DNA of 64,000 nucleotides from Leptodontidium sp. MPI-SDFR-AT-0119 (GCA_020726505.1 JAHLEZ010000001.1:620001-684000), one strand, 5' to 3'; shown: positions 44,883 through 58,248, counted from the stretch's first letter. Notes: a model not told the origin generated them from the letters alone. Program-made: numbers and translations.

Positions 44883-47431
44883 TTATTGTCTCCGGAAAGC
44901 ACCTTGAGGTGGTGGAGGACCTCTTCCATCAAATGGTGAACCAAAGGCCATGCCCTCGGGCCCTTGGAAACCACCCATGCCTGGTGGCATGAATCCTGGT
45001 GGTGGAGGGTTGAAGAATCCAGGGGGTGGTTGCATTTGCATGTTGCGGGGAGGCCCAGTCATAACATCGGGCGGAGGGAATGCTCCCATAGGAAATCCAG
45101 GAGGGTAGATTCCTTGAGGCATCGGCATTCCACGGTTGGGTCCATTTACAAGTCCAGGAGGGGGAGCAATGTTTTGTGCAATGCGATGTTGTGGGGGAAT
45201 TTGGGGTTGACGGTCCCAGCCCATGTCCAGACCTGGTGGTGGTGGGCGTTGAAGAATTTGAGTTGGTTGAGGGGGATTGCCGGCCTGTCTTTCGTGTGGT
45301 GGGGGTCCACGTTGGAAACCTGGGTCCTCGACATAGAATCCAGGGGGTGCTTGTGGACGACCTTGACGTTGAGACGCGCTTCGTTCACGTTGTGCAGCCT
45401 CTCGTCGCATTTCTTGCTCACGCTCCATGGCTTGCTGCTGAAGCTGACGATCAACATTCGCGGGTGCCATTCTTAAAAGCATCTGCTCTGATCTCTGTGG
45501 CTCTGGGGCCGCCCTAGCACTCTGCATGAGGCCCATGAGAAACTCGGTATTGGTATTTCGAGCTGGTGGTTGATCTGGTCTTGAATTCTGGCTCATGGCA
45601 TTGTGTCGCTGGCCAACAAGCTCCTGTAGCATTTGTTCTGGTCGAATTGTTGGCTGGCTTCCAGTCATTTGGCGTTGATTCAACAGATCTTGCTGCATGG
45701 ACTGCTGAGAATTGCGAGTACTAGGCCGAGCTTCTTCCGGGCGTTCGGTGCGGTACTGCTGATACGGTTCTGGGGCAGGAATTGGGTTGCTTCGCTGCTT
45801 CTCTGGCGCAGGGGGCTTTGGCTGCATGGAAGGTTCAGCAGGTGGCGTAGAACCTGATCCACCGGGAGTCTGAAGTTGTAGCTTCTGGAGCAAGCTCTGG
45901 AATGCTTCTCTCTCCGCCCTTTCAGCAGCTTGGCCAGAATTACCGTTCGATGTGTTTGGTGCAGGGTTGGTGAAAAAGGCAGCAAGTCCACTTTGCTGTG
46001 GGAGTGGTGGAGCTGGAGCAGGCTCAGTTTGACGTCTTTGGGGGTCCTCCTGGGGAGTAAAGAAAGAAGTAAACCGGGATGCTTTCCCAACCACAGTCTT
46101 TGCCTTTTGTGCACCATCTGTTTTTGGCTCCAAGCTCGAATCTGGCGTGCTTCCTTCCTTTGAGGCTGACCACATTCCAAAGAATTTGTCTGGTCCGTTG
46201 TTCATTTCCAGTGGGGTTTCAACCTTCGGCTTCTCCAGTCCAAAGAATGAAGGCTCATCAAGCTTGGCCTCGTCCGAGGGAGTTTGAGCAGTCTTGTTAC
46301 CAAAGTCCTTGGAGCGTTGCTGTTCCTTCCACTTCTGGAAATCATCCGCTGTATGAATCTGATTGGATTGCGATTTGTCCTCCGCTGGTTCATCAAACCA
46401 TGCAGGTTCACGCTCCTGTCGCTGATCTCGGTCTCGGTCCCAGCGTCTATCACCTCTGTCGCCACCTCTCTCATTTCGCTCATTTCTCTCGCCACGCTCT
46501 CCTCTGTTGTCATCCCGTTCCTTCTCTCTCCATCCACGGCTTCGGTCAACAAATCTGTCGCCATTGCTACTGCGGTCCTTGGCTGTAGAAGGAGGCGCAT
46601 CTGCGGTGTCCTTGTCCTTGTCCTTGTCCTTGAACCAAGATTCATTTCGACCACGTCCGGTTCCATTCCTACGGGCATCCTTGTCCTGATCATGCTCATT
46701 GTCCTTGTCCCTGGAGAAAGAATCGAAGCCTCGCGGCTTGTCCTTCACATCACGCTCTTCCTTGTCTTTAAACCTCCTATCTTCTCTATGTCTGTCCACT
46801 CCCATGCGCCCATTGAACCTTTCAGCGCCTTCGGTACCAAAACTCTTCCTGGGTTTGACTGTACTCCAACCATCACTGTCTTCGCCATCCGGACGCTTTG
46901 GGCGTAGGCTGTTGTTGTTTCGGGTTTCTCTTGTTCGGTCGGACTCTCCTTCTCCGGTCTTGGTTCGAAAGTTGTATCGGTCTCTGGTGTCTGTGTCTCG
47001 GAAGGTAGGTCGCTCGGAAGGTTCGAAGGTCTTCCCAGCGTTTCTAGCTGCGGAAGAGAATTGGTTCTTGGGCGGCCCAAGAATAATGTCTTCAGGATCT
47101 ACGCACTGTTAGCATTACATTGCTGGAGTTTAAGAAGGCGCCATCATACTGGCAGAATTACGTGACATGTGCCGCTCCGCAACAGGACGTCTGGTCTGGT
47201 CTAGAAGCAGGTTAGAGTCATTGCTCTTGGCTCTGTCAGTAGTTGGCTTGGTCGAGTTACGAGTAGGATCTGCAGGCTGTCTGTAGGTTGTCAACATAAT
47301 TTCTATACACCTAACAGAGGTAGTGATGCTTACCCCATCCATTGCTCTGCCGGAGGTAGGTTTGGAGGCTTCTCAACTAATGGGGAATCTCGAAGAAACT
47401 TCAGCTCGTCCGGGGTGTATCTGACTGCCAT
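44883..47431 (-). CDS. 4E-T/Eap1-like disordered eIF4E-associated protein (putative)
   Basis: Exons complement(44883-47098, 47150-47280, 47334-47431) encode 814 residues. The N-terminus MAVRYTPDELKFLRDSPL resembles the Y-x4-L eIF4E-binding start of animal 4E-T (YTKEELLDI), though the residue after Leu is Lys rather than hydrophobic. Next come PEDIILGPPK and DGWSTVKPRKSFG, a conserved fungal block, then a long Arg/Asp/Lys/Glu stretch (RDRDQRQERE), a Phe-rich segment (EPSFFGLEKPKVETP) and a Gln/Pro/Met-rich tail with many PPPG repeats (APPGF, PPPGL, PPGFFNPPPPGF). The low-complexity tail and RGG/RD content fit an mRNP/P-body factor controlling translation or decay. Gene structure is confident; the functional name is an inference from the N-terminal motif. 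Confidence 0.7.
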
Positions 47432-48194
47432 GGTGGTTGCTTGGGACAGCTAATCAGGTGTGTGCGATTATGATGTCTCATGGGTTGAGTTGGGCTGAAC
47501 CGTGTCTGGTACTAAGAGCCTTGTCCAGGGGTAAAGTGAAAGAAAGCAGGTTGAAGAAGGGGTCGTCGATGGGTTGGAATACAGGTGGAAGGTGAAAATG
47601 GAGTGGCTTGGAGATTGTCAAAGAATAATCACATTCAGGTAGAAAGTGAGGTCGTCAGGGAAATTGTCGGAATATCGTGGAATCGTCAGGCCTGTCGTCG
47701 AGATAGGCTGAGCGCAAGGCGCAAAGTCGTGTGCGCAATGTGCAGATGACGGACGGGCGTGTTGATCTGAGCAAAATCAATGGGAATAGATATCAGGCAG
47801 ATGTACTAGAGGGAGATATCAGGGCAGAGGAGGTCCGGCGATTGTTTGATATCTTGTGTGGACTGTCTAGGTTGTGGGTTGTATGTTGGGTGTCCTTGAT
47901 GGAGATGGAGATGAGATGGATGTCTTGAGGGAGAGTCCAAGTGCCGTGCCAAGAAGAAGACACACCAGGCTGTCTGTCTGTCTGTTCGCTACTGTAAGCG
48001 CGACAAAATAGACGCCCACGCCTGCCAGTGACGCTTCTGCTTCCACTTCCTGTAAGGTCACCCCTTGCACGATGATTGTCTTGTATTGTATTAACTTTAG
48101 CTTTGGCTTTCTACAGCTATTTATCATTGGGTATCTAACATTTGACGTCATCGTCATCGTCACCGTCGCCATCACCATCCCTCCGTCTATTTAC
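47432..48194. promoter_or_regulatory. 4E-T-like gene promoter with perfect CRE palindrome
   Basis: 763 bp upstream of the 4E-T-like ATG and downstream of the URB1 stop. It contains TGACGTCA at 48143-48150, the full CRE/ATF palindrome, followed by a degenerate GTCATC/GTCACC repeat (about 48147-48178). Proximity to the URB1 stop (48195) means it may instead be 3'UTR sequence. No ORF of interest. Confidence 0.4.
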
Positions 48195-51100
48195 CTACCT
48201 ATGTAGCTCTCTTTTCAAGTTTTCACCTTTAACTTTCCCTGCACCCTTGCTCCACTTCTTAACCCTCTTCTTGTCACAAGACTCCAATATCTTCTCCATC
48301 AACGCCTTCAACGGCATGCCTCCTCCTAGAGCGGTCTGTGCTTCCAGCCAAGTCATCGCACTGAATCTCGTCACTAGCGTGGTGCTTCCACCCTCAATGG
48401 CAGTTGCTCTGAAGAAGATCCTGAGAATCTTATCTCGCAAGCCTGCTCCAAGATATGTGCTGTTATACACCGACAGCAGCTTCTCAAAAACCAGTCTCTT
48501 TCGGTACAAGCCCATATCCTCAGTTGTCCGAAGACCGACGAGCATGCAACTCAGCAACCAGCTTATTTCCGCAGAATGAGCGTCGTCGAGACTGGGTTGT
48601 TGATCAAGGATTTTGTGCATCAGCGGGATCTTGTCCAAATCCCATGTGGGACCCTGGGAGAGGAATTTGTTGATCTTGGGGTAAAGAACGTGTAGCGGAT
48701 CGTTGAGCACAGCTATGGCGTGGGATGCAAATGCTGATATGGCCGTGGCAAGAGGTTCCTGGTCGATTGTCTTCTTTGCTGTCTCCACAACTTCGCAGAG
48801 AAGCAGCCAAATCTGGTCTTTCTCCTCCAGAGAAGACTCTTTCAATTTTGCTGCAAATTTGGAAATATTTGTTGCCGCTTCTTTACGAACACCTAGGTGG
48901 TCAGAGGAGAGTAACATGGCAAGTGCAGCTGCGTGTCCACCGTCGATCACTTCGTCCACCTCCTTCGTTGTCCACTTTGTCAGAGATTTGTGGTCCTCGG
49001 CTGGATTCACTGAATTGTCGCTCAGTTTGGCGAGAATTATTGCTTTTTCTGTCTCTGTAGGACCCCTCATTTCAGCGTCGTCCTTGAGTTCAGCAAGTTG
49101 GATCTTTGCCTCCGCAGTGACCACATCATCCACCATTTTCATAGACTGCTCGATGGTCCTCCTCGCAGTTGAGTCCTTGGGCGTCTCTGCAGCGATTTTT
49201 TGCACAAGAACCTCGATAGCACTTTCGTCCTCCTTGATTTTGACTGATCCAGCAAAATGCCTTGCAGCAAACCGAGCTACCTCCTCCAGTTCTTCCTCGC
49301 TCACTGATTTGACCAAGAAAGGCCATTGCTCGACTATGGCCAGGGAAAGCAGACTGACTGGGGCCTCCTCGACTGAAGCTACGCGTACCTCTTCGAGTGC
49401 AAAGATATACTTGATGGACTTTCCAGCACAGCGTGCTATGCAATCATCCACAAACCCATATACAGCCGACGAATAGGCGCTCCCCGATACAGTTTTGAGG
49501 CCAAGTACAAAGGTGTCCAAGGCTGAGATTGTGGTCTGAGTCTGCAGTATCTGATTCTCTTCGACCACAGAGCTAAGCACAGATCTCAGTTTGAGCAGTG
49601 GCAAATCCGAAGGCGCTTCCGCAGAGAGTTTCAGCATGGCCATGAATGGAGAGACTGATAGCTCATCTCCTTTAGTAAACCACCGCATCCCTGGAGAAAA
49701 GTTTGCAAACTGAAATAGGTGTTCCAGTTCTATCGCCCTAAGAACACGATCTTCAGGGGCCAAGGTAGTCGCTTCAATTGCTTTCAGATTATCGGCAAGC
49801 GCATCCGAGACCCCAAACTTCGCATCCAGTGCGATGCGAGGGACGACTTCATAATAAAGAACCAATAGTTTCGTGGCTGCTTCTTTTTGCATCAAATCGG
49901 TATCTTTCAATCTCCTGAAAGCCAGAATAACATCTTTGATCAATGGGCATCTTTTGCAGAACTCAGCTGTCAAACTCTGTGCCGAGTGGGCCCACAATGA
50001 CGCCGATGAACCATTTGCAGCTTCGTGATACATTTTCAGTGCATCTTGAAGCTTGCTGAAGGCTACACAAAGAATCCTAATGGCGAAGAAAGTAATTAGG
50101 TTGTTGTTGGGTAGATTGAGGCACCGGGTTAAAACTTTCTGTGTTAGAGGTTGAGGAAGTATACTCTCCAGGACGATGGACGGTGGAGGTGGCAGTCTGG
50201 CATATCGTTCCTGGTGTCCGAAGTATTTAGGAAACGGAAGTTGCAACGTGGAGAAGATGAAAGCGGCGTAACCGATCCAGGTTGCCGTTAGCTTAGGATC
50301 GAATGAGAAATCCTTCTTTCCGAAGTAAAAATCTGCGATCAATTCAGGGGCAGATTTGAGGATGGCGGTCAAAAGATCGCTTTGCTTTGTGTGGGACCAA
50401 GGTCTCAACGACTGGGTAAACTCTGATAAAATTGTGTTTCGAACCGAGACCTTTTCGGTGAATTTGTCCATCCATTCCACGCTGTCAAGCCCCAAGTCGA
50501 TACATGAATCTTCCATAGAAATGGCGTTGGTATCGTCGGGATTAATACCTCGAGGGTAGAGTCCTGACGACGATATCAGTACGCCTAAATTTGGTGTCGT
50601 GCAGGCGAGGAGCAGAAATTCATGGGCAACATCTTCGATAGATTTCTTTGGCGCAGTTGACGCTTCTTCGGCCTGGTTGTACCAATAAAGTGTTGTAATT
50701 CGTCCTAAGAAGGAAGCATTTAGAATCTTCGTCTTGGCTTCTCGTGGCAACTCTTCGTCAAGAAGTACTGAATTCTTCAGCGTTTCGAGCACATCTCGAA
50801 CAGTAAATGGAGGATCATCCCTGATATCTCTAGTAATGGCCGAAAGAATATCTCGTTGGTTGAAAAAATCCCGCTTGCATTCGACAGGGGTGAATTTTAT
50901 CAATGACAACAAGAACCGCATGGAATTTGTTCGGACCGATGGCTTCCTGGGATCTTCCACTCCGTCACCAAGATATCTCAGGGAGAGATTTCGTGACAAA
51001 TTTTTGAACGTATGATCTCTGGCGAGGAAGACTTGTTTCGCTAATACCCCTCCATCGAAGATGGCTATCTCTTTGAGCAACCGCAAGACTGGAGAGATCA

Positions 51101-51688
51101 CGAAATCCTTGCCTTTCCGTGCCTCGAGTCCTTTCGCGACCAATTCCATTTGGCGAGTCTGTAGCACCGTTCGTCCTAATCGTAGTCCGTATTCCGATAA
51201 GTCGAGAATGGTGGAGAGGGTCTTCAATAGCAGCGCAAGGACTGCTGGCACAGCAGACTGTAGGCTCTCGTCATTCGACTGGCAGGCAAAACTCCAGGCC
51301 TGCATGAGGTCGTTTAGAAACACGTTGTCTTTGTCATTGTCGTCTGATGGTCTCTGCGATTCGAGGAAGTCCTTGAGAATTGCAATTCGGCCGCCATTTT
51401 CGCCCTCGATATCCACAAAGCCATCCAAGAATATTTTGAAGGATTGTATTGCTAGAATTGTCAGCCAAACGCTAACCAGATCTTCTCGTTTCCTGGTGGC
51501 ATTAGCTAAATACCTTGTTTAGAACGCCCACTATCTTGGTCAAAAGCAAGAACCTGTTGCAGTTGTTTCCCTGAGCGAATCTCAATGGGAGGGCCAGCGG
51601 GAGGGGCTGAACGCGTAGAAGTTATTTTCTGGCGCTTGAGGTAGGCTTCATTGCCATCGACAATCTCTTCCGCAGGCCTTTTGGCCAT
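48195..51688 (-). CDS. URB1: Ribosome biogenesis factor Urb1/Npa1
   Basis: Exons complement(48195-51451, 51514-51688) with a 62-nt intron give 1143 residues. Urb1 (Npa1) is a large helical-repeat nucleolar scaffold of early pre-60S particles. The N-terminus MAKRPAEEIVDGNEAYLKRQ carries a basic nuclear-type stretch. The Npa1 domain follows (LRLLKEIAIFDGGVLAKQVF, RDHTFKNLSRNL, RFLLSLIKFTPVECKRDFFNQRD), then the long ARM/HEAT-like region (ALLLACTTPNLGVL-like FLLLACTTPNLGVL, YEVVPRIALDAKFG). The C-terminal domain (EISWLLSCMLVGLRTTEDMGLYRKR) ends with a Lys-rich tail. An upstream in-frame ATG (51799) would add 37 unconserved residues. Length and block order match fungal Urb1. It is divergent from IML1. 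Confidence 0.9.
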
Positions 51689-52135
51689 TGCTACCGAGGT
51701 TGGTGGTTTGGCGGTTGTAATATTGAGTTCGGTTGTTGCAGAGCATTCTCTTCTTCTGGGGCCTTGTATTGTGTTGTATTTGCTGGTGATGGAGTTCAAT
51801 GCCGCCGGTTGGTCTGAGAAAAAAAAGTTGGGGGGGCATTTCGAGCGATAAGGCTGGGCGGTGAGCCACTAGCGTACGATACTGCACCTTAATCTGCAGT
51901 GGGCGAGCTTGGAGCTTCTGGATGCATTTTGGCACTTTATCACAATCAGTAACAACAACAACAAATCGCCCACGCCCACGCCCACGCCCACGCCTTCCGG
52001 TGCCTCGTTCTACGATGTCCTTGACCTCAATCTCGCCCTCGCCCTTGCCCTCATCCTCATTCTTGCTGTCTCCATTCCCGCTGCTGCTATGACCTAGCTG
52101 TATCTATCCCATCAAGCAACGGGCATCCGCTGCCA
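51689..52135. promoter_or_regulatory. Divergent URB1/IML1 promoter region with short repeats
   Basis: 447 bp between divergent start codons. It contains ACAACAACAACA (about 51951-51963), four tandem GCCCAC units (51968-51994) and a CTCGCCCTCGCCCTTGCCCTC-like pyrimidine track after 52030 on the IML1 side. Sharing of control between a ribosome-biogenesis gene and a TORC1 inhibitor is suggestive only. Confidence 0.45.
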
Positions 52136-55100
52136 ATGGCTCCCCCACCAGTGCTTGCTCCCTCGACTCCCCGGCGCAATACACAGCGGGCCTCTCACCT
52201 GCGACAGGTGAGCAATGGCAGCTCAGAAACCACCGTTATGAGCCGCCCAACGACAGCGGCCTCGGACACTGGGACGATTCAGCATGATCCAGTCCCTTTG
52301 CAGCTGGCGATCGAAAGGAGGTGCGTCCTCTGGGTCCACGATGAAGGCTTTTCGAAGGAAGATGTCGTCCTCAATCTCGATCTTTTCCCTGAGGTGAAGC
52401 CTGGCGAACTCATGGCGATTATGGCATTGAAGACAGAATCTGGAGTGCGGGACTTTCAAGAGAAGACGCAGGCAAAGAGAGATTCCGATACCCTTGCGAC
52501 CTCAATGCAACGAGAGCGGAGCTCGTCCAATCCCAGGAGCCCAGAGGCAGCAAACCGCAACTCGAATGGGTATGGAAGTGATGCTAAACATGACGTTGAT
52601 ATCTGGAATCGTTATCTATTTATTGCCAGAGATATGCCGAAGGATATGAAGGTCAAACAACCGAATCTCGAGGTTTCTGTCGCAAAACATATTGCAGATA
52701 CATTTTGTCTAAAGCCTAGATCCAGTGTTCTACTTTCCACGGTATGTTCGCCTGCAAGGCTATTGGTGAGCAAGTTCTGATTGCTTTTAGACCGATCCGT
52801 CTCAAAATTCTGCATCACATGTCGAAATGTCTTTCAAGGACGAATACTTGGCGCGGTCTGACATGTGGAGGATGACTGTTGCTGAACTCAGCAACAGAAC
52901 CGTGTTCAAAGGTCAAAAACTCCTTTTCATGGGAACGATCAAAGCCCAAGTGACTGCCGTTTATGTTGACGGCCGAAAAGTCCAATCCGCCCTGTTTTCA
53001 ACAAGTTCGAAGCCAGTCTTTCGAAGCGAGTCTGCTCGCTATGTCTTGTTTATACAAATGTCGAAAGAGATGTGGGACTTCGATTCGGAAGGGTCCGGTG
53101 AGATTATGTTCAACAAAGTCGTCAATGGCTTTCTCCCGGCCCTTTTTAAGAAGTGGGTTTCGCTCAAAGCAAAGCATCTAGTCAGTATTGTACTTTTCAC
53201 GAGAATGGAATACGACACAGGAATTGCATCCGAGCTGGCAACGAGTGCTCATGATAGTTCGTATCATACTGGCGTTCAAGCAGATGCAAATAAGAAGCCT
53301 TACAAGGACTTCTACCGGGTTGTTGTCAGTGAGATGGCAAGCGGATCATGGACAACCATCTTATACCAGCTGAAGCGCGAGTTCAAATCCTTCCGCAGGG
53401 ACATATCTATGCACCGCATCAATACTGTGAATGCTACAGAGGCATCTCCAGAGAGTAATAGTGGCAGTGTGCTTGGTACTCGGATCGAAGCTGAACCCTC
53501 CCTAGCTATGCATGGAAATGTTCTTGAGGCTATCAATCTAGCTTCACAACAGTTCTCTCATGATTACATTGATCGCGATCTCATGAGAACTGGCATCTCA
53601 ATCGTAGTCATCACGCCTTGCCCTGGTCTTTTTGAAGTCGACTATGAAACCCTAAGGATGACTACGGAAAATCTCATAGGGAATGGAATTGGCATCGACC
53701 TCGTATGCTTACCGAAGATGCCTTTGCATTCTGTCCCGCTGTTCAGATATCGAAATCCCCAATATGCTACATTTCAAGAAGCTTTACATTTCAAATCCCT
53801 TCGGAGCGAAGACAGTACCCCTCGCCAGAATGCCGTCTTTGGAAGCAGTTTCTCATCTTTGAACGAGTCTTTGTCACCATCCAAATCCTCACATCAGGAT
53901 CGAAGTAATCGTACAGGATCCTTTGCCGCAATCAACCCTCCTAGTGAATGGTCATATGCTATACCGCATTGGCTGGATGTTTCATTTTGGACAGGTGCAT
54001 CACAAGACCTCCACCTTGCAGATACATCCTCCAAGAACAGCAAAAAGCTCTTCAAGGCCACACCTGTGCAAAGCACCTCTGACTTTGAAGTTCGCTGCAA
54101 GATGTACGAAATGGAGATGGCAAGCGTCATGGAGAATGTGATGACAGAAATTGCTGTGCCACCCCTGCAACACGATGCATTGTTCCCGCAGATGCTAATA
54201 GGACCGCGAGAGACGCCTGGCAAAAAACAAGATCCAGCTCGAGATGTGCAATCAGACACTATCAGACGAGACAAGGTTTATGGGAGCCTTTCTGAGTTCG
54301 TCAGTGGCCCATCCAAACCACTGACAGATAGACACTCTTCCCAGGATGACGAGAGATTCTATCGAGCTCTAGAGACTTTCGATGTTACAAAATCAGAACT
54401 GTCAGAAGATTTCCTAGGAGTTCGGCATGGCACCGATGGGAAAAGGTACTTCAAGACAGGTAGTGAAGAGGCAGCTAGGAAAGTGCTTGCGGAAGACCCC
54501 AAAGTGTTTGGAACCTCGTTCAGCGAAGATATCGGAACCTTGAAAGCAACAAACTTCTTGCCCGGGCCATCTTCCGGAAAGAGTAGTCACGATACCAAGG
54601 TCACCGAAGAAGCGCCGAAGACTCGCAAGAATAGCATCGCAAGCAGTATGACTGGAAATCCGCGTACCTCACCTGTCAGGCCAGCAAAGTATGGACGCCA
54701 GATCAGCCTCGGCAAGTTCGGATTCGGTATTGCTGCACCGAAAGCTGCAACTGCTGAGATTCAGATCGAGCATGCAAGTGCCGGAAAGCCGGTATCTGGA
54801 AGTTTGAAACCACAGAATCCCAAAACGAAAGGGGGTGCTGAAGTGGCGAGCCATTTGCTTACCTCGAAGACGGCTCACGGTATTGAAAGACCGCCATCTT
54901 CTCAAAGTGATAGATCAAAGACTAAAGCTGAAAATTCTTCTACCGAGAAGAAAACAAAGCGCGATGGAGGTGATACCGAAAGCACCGAGTCAGCTCGCCC
55001 AATGACTATCAGAAGTGCGTTGCAGTCCTTGGACTCAACCAATCAATTCAAGTCACGATCAGTCCTTGGTTCTTTGTACGAAGTAGCCGATCATCGGCGC

Positions 55101-57967
55101 GAAGATGACCGCCTACTACACTCAATTCGACTTGATGACAACCAGAAATTGTACAATTCAAAGCTGCTTGCTGGATCGGTTCCCGAACTTCCTGCAACTC
55201 TTTCACCAACAAAAGCTTTGTCTCCATGGTTGACCGTCTTGAACCCTTCCAACCCATCAGCCAATGATTCTCTGGGACCAAGTTCCTATCGGCGATGGCA
55301 GCATGTTTTCCCTCGGCCAGTCTTAACAAAGACAATGAAGTGGAAATCTCTTTGCTCCCCAGCATCCGTACCTCTTACAACTGAATACTTCCCTACCAAA
55401 CAACAATTGGATTCGGATCGGAGTACCAGCAAAAGCCATACAATATATCCCAAAACCCCGAAGAAGAATTAAACGAAGTGCCTAAGGACAGGGAGGAGCT
55501 TCTCAGAGAACTTGTTGGACTGCGTCTTTCTCACGGCTTCCAAATCGTTGTTGGGCCTGGAGTGGCTGAGGCTTTTGGGCAAAAATCTATGAAAATTGCT
55601 AATGTTTTCGATCCCGAACGTATTGCGGAAGACGGTGTTAGCGTTTTCATGTCAATGGGCAACACTATTCATCAGCTTTCCTGTGTCAATGAGACCGGCG
55701 TTGAAATCAACATGTTCGTCAGAAAACCAACCACGACGCTAACAGGTTCTGGATCTTTAACGCCAACAGCCTACAATCCGGCAATCCGGACGACATTAGC
55801 TGAGGATTATGATTCGAGGCTCGTCGTTCTCGGAAAGCCTAAGGACGAATACAATTGGAATTATGTGGATGCCTTCATTGCTGGCATCGCCGAAGAAATG
55901 TCAGAGAATTTGCGGTTCTGGCGAGCTCGATTTGTATTGATTCCTGTCGAACGGCCTACTCAGTCTCAGAGGCGTCAAGGGGAGGACAACGAAGAGGAAA
56001 TCCGGCTGGAGGGTATCAAGAAGCTCACGCAGATGTGGCAGCGGCACAGGGTCCTGACGGCATCAGAACGAAGGTTTCAGGGCTTAGGATCCCGCAAAAT
56101 GAAAGATCCAAATCCCCTTGACATTGTTTACAAGACGGAAGATCCGTCAATCGTGGTTACTGCAGAGCTCGAGACGTTGCCCTTGGTCGAGACTGGCGAG
56201 GTCGGGTCTCGACGAGGCCTGTTGCTTGAGCACGAGCGCTTCCGTAAATCAAAGCTTGATATTGCAGGATTAGCAGAAGCCATACAGGCACCTGTTGAAA
56301 GAGGCGGGGTTCGGATGCAAAATCGCAGATGGCATTTTCGACTCCATTATAACTGTTTCATTGGATCCGACATGACTACCTGGCTCATTGAAAATTTCGA
56401 GGATATCGAGACGAGGGAGGAGGCAGTAGAGTTAGGCAACTTGCTCATGGCAAAGGACGAGTCTCAAAAGCAGCGAGACAAAGAATTCGCAAAGGATAAG
56501 GATGCAGATAAAGATATGGGGATTTTTGTCCACGTTGAGAAGCGCCATCTATTTAGAGACGGGCAATATTTCTATCAAGTGACAGGCGAATTTTCGAAGC
56601 AACGCCCCGAGAGCCGTAGCGGCTGGTTTGCTACGAAAAGACGAGAGACTTCGATCCCATCCACTCCAATGTCGGAGAGTATGTTCAGAGATTCTCCGAG
56701 GCCAGAAAGATCGAGGTCAAGCTCCAACCACGACGACAAATCGACCGACTCAGGTGCAACAACTCCTACGACAATGGGGGGTGGCAAAAGGCCAAAGGTT
56801 GCCCTGAGCAAAGTCATGAAGTATGATGTCGATCATCGCAAGCGTTCGTATCGACCGGAGAGGATACACTTGCACTACGACCGTCTCCATAATCCCGACA
56901 ATTGTTACCACATACGGATTGACTGGATGGGAGTTACTGCCAAGCTAATTGAAGATGCTATAGGATCTTGGGCTTCAACAGCAGAACGTTATGGTCTCAG
57001 GCTTGTTGAGGCACCCATTGGCGAAGCCTGTTCCATAACCGTTTTGCATCCATTTAGAAGCCCATATACTATCGGTCTCGCGACTCAACCCCCGGATCAG
57101 CAGCCCAGGACATACTTCGATGTAAATTCCTTTGCCCCACAAGTCCAATCCAGTCCAGCAAGTCGCCATTATTACCAAAAGGCCATTATGAAGAAGTTCA
57201 ATTTTGTTCTGGATATCGAAGCTGCGAAGAATTTTCCAACCAATGTCGATGTTACCTATTCTTGGGGGAAACCAGACTTCAAATACTCGCAGTACATCCA
57301 TCGATCTGGGGTAGTGCTCGCACAAATCACAGACGAAGGTGGTTTCTTGCTTCTCGCCAACCGCCTATACAACAACCGGACCATGGTGTCGAGAGAGTCT
57401 GACAGGTATGTCAAGGGCCATTTGGAAAACAATGCCCGCATGGGGTCCTCTCTCTACGGGCACGGCATGATGTCGGATAAACCTACTCCTGTCAATTCTC
57501 CTATGCTCCGTCCTTTCATGACTAATCTTGGGTCTCCCGTCTTGCGAGCTACTTCTGACGTTTTGGGACCCAGCCTTGCCGGTTCAAAGCTTGCTAATGC
57601 CATCACGCCTGAATCTATCAAGAATGAGCTTGAAGCATTCTGTCAAGATGGTCCAGCTCTCGAAGCATTTTACAAGGAAGTCTTTGAGAAAGCAACGCCT
57701 CCGAGTGCGACGCCACCTAATCTCAGAAGCCCGTACGTTGGAAGTGTTCTGGATTCGAACATCCCTACTCTAGGTCTCCCACCAGGTGTCTTAGCTAGAG
57801 ATAGTAGTCCAAGTCCGATGCGATTGAGCGGTGTGCAGGGCGTCTCGATGCCTCCATTTGGGCGAAGACAGAGTGTTCAGATCGGCAGTGTGGGGTCCAC
57901 AGGAGGCGATCGCTCGAGGCAAGACAGCCCAAGGGGTAGTATCGTTGAAGGTGATAAGGCCTTATGA
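52136..57967 (+). CDS. IML1: Iml1/DEPDC5, SEACIT (GATOR1) GAP subunit, with one apparent frameshift
   Basis: Exon 1 52136-52741, intron 52742-52790 (49 nt), exon 2 52791-57967; about 1925 codons. Iml1 is the Gtr1 GTPase-activating subunit of SEACIT, switching off TORC1 on amino-acid starvation. Blocks: [26 protein letters not shown]-like [91 protein letters not shown], a DEP domain (about 1362-1470; [36 protein letters not shown]) and a C-terminal domain with [20 protein letters not shown]. Near 55419-55421 the frame shifts: the first frame ends at 55472, but the second frame already reads [19 protein letters not shown] through this region. No intron fits, so one base is missing or two are extra. 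Confidence 0.9.
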
Positions 57968-58248
57968 GACAGGATTACAGACAGCGTTGGGATGCATGCA
58001 AAATGCTGATATACCCGGGATGGTCAATTGGTCCGTCCGCATTAATATTATGCACTGTAAAGTATGACTATCTATGTACGATTATCTATGCATATATGGC
58101 GTTCCCATTGGGGCTGCAAGATAGCATTGAAGTGGTGCAAGTACAGATTCTCGCTCCATATCGTCAATTTGCATCCTACCAACGAGTGTCCCGACGATGA
58201 TACCATTGGCTTCTGCTTTATCGATCTTCGGTTTCCTGACCATGGCAA

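Noticed and set aside
46284..46907. Plus-strand 207-codon ORF with many hydrophobic residues suggesting a membrane protein
   Set aside because: Antisense of the Arg/Asp-rich part of the 4E-T-like gene; hydrophobic codons are complements of GAC/GAT/CGN.
48703..49476. 257-codon plus-strand ORF, Ser/Thr/Ala-rich
   Set aside because: Lies entirely antisense to the conserved URB1 coding region; composition is that of a shadow frame.
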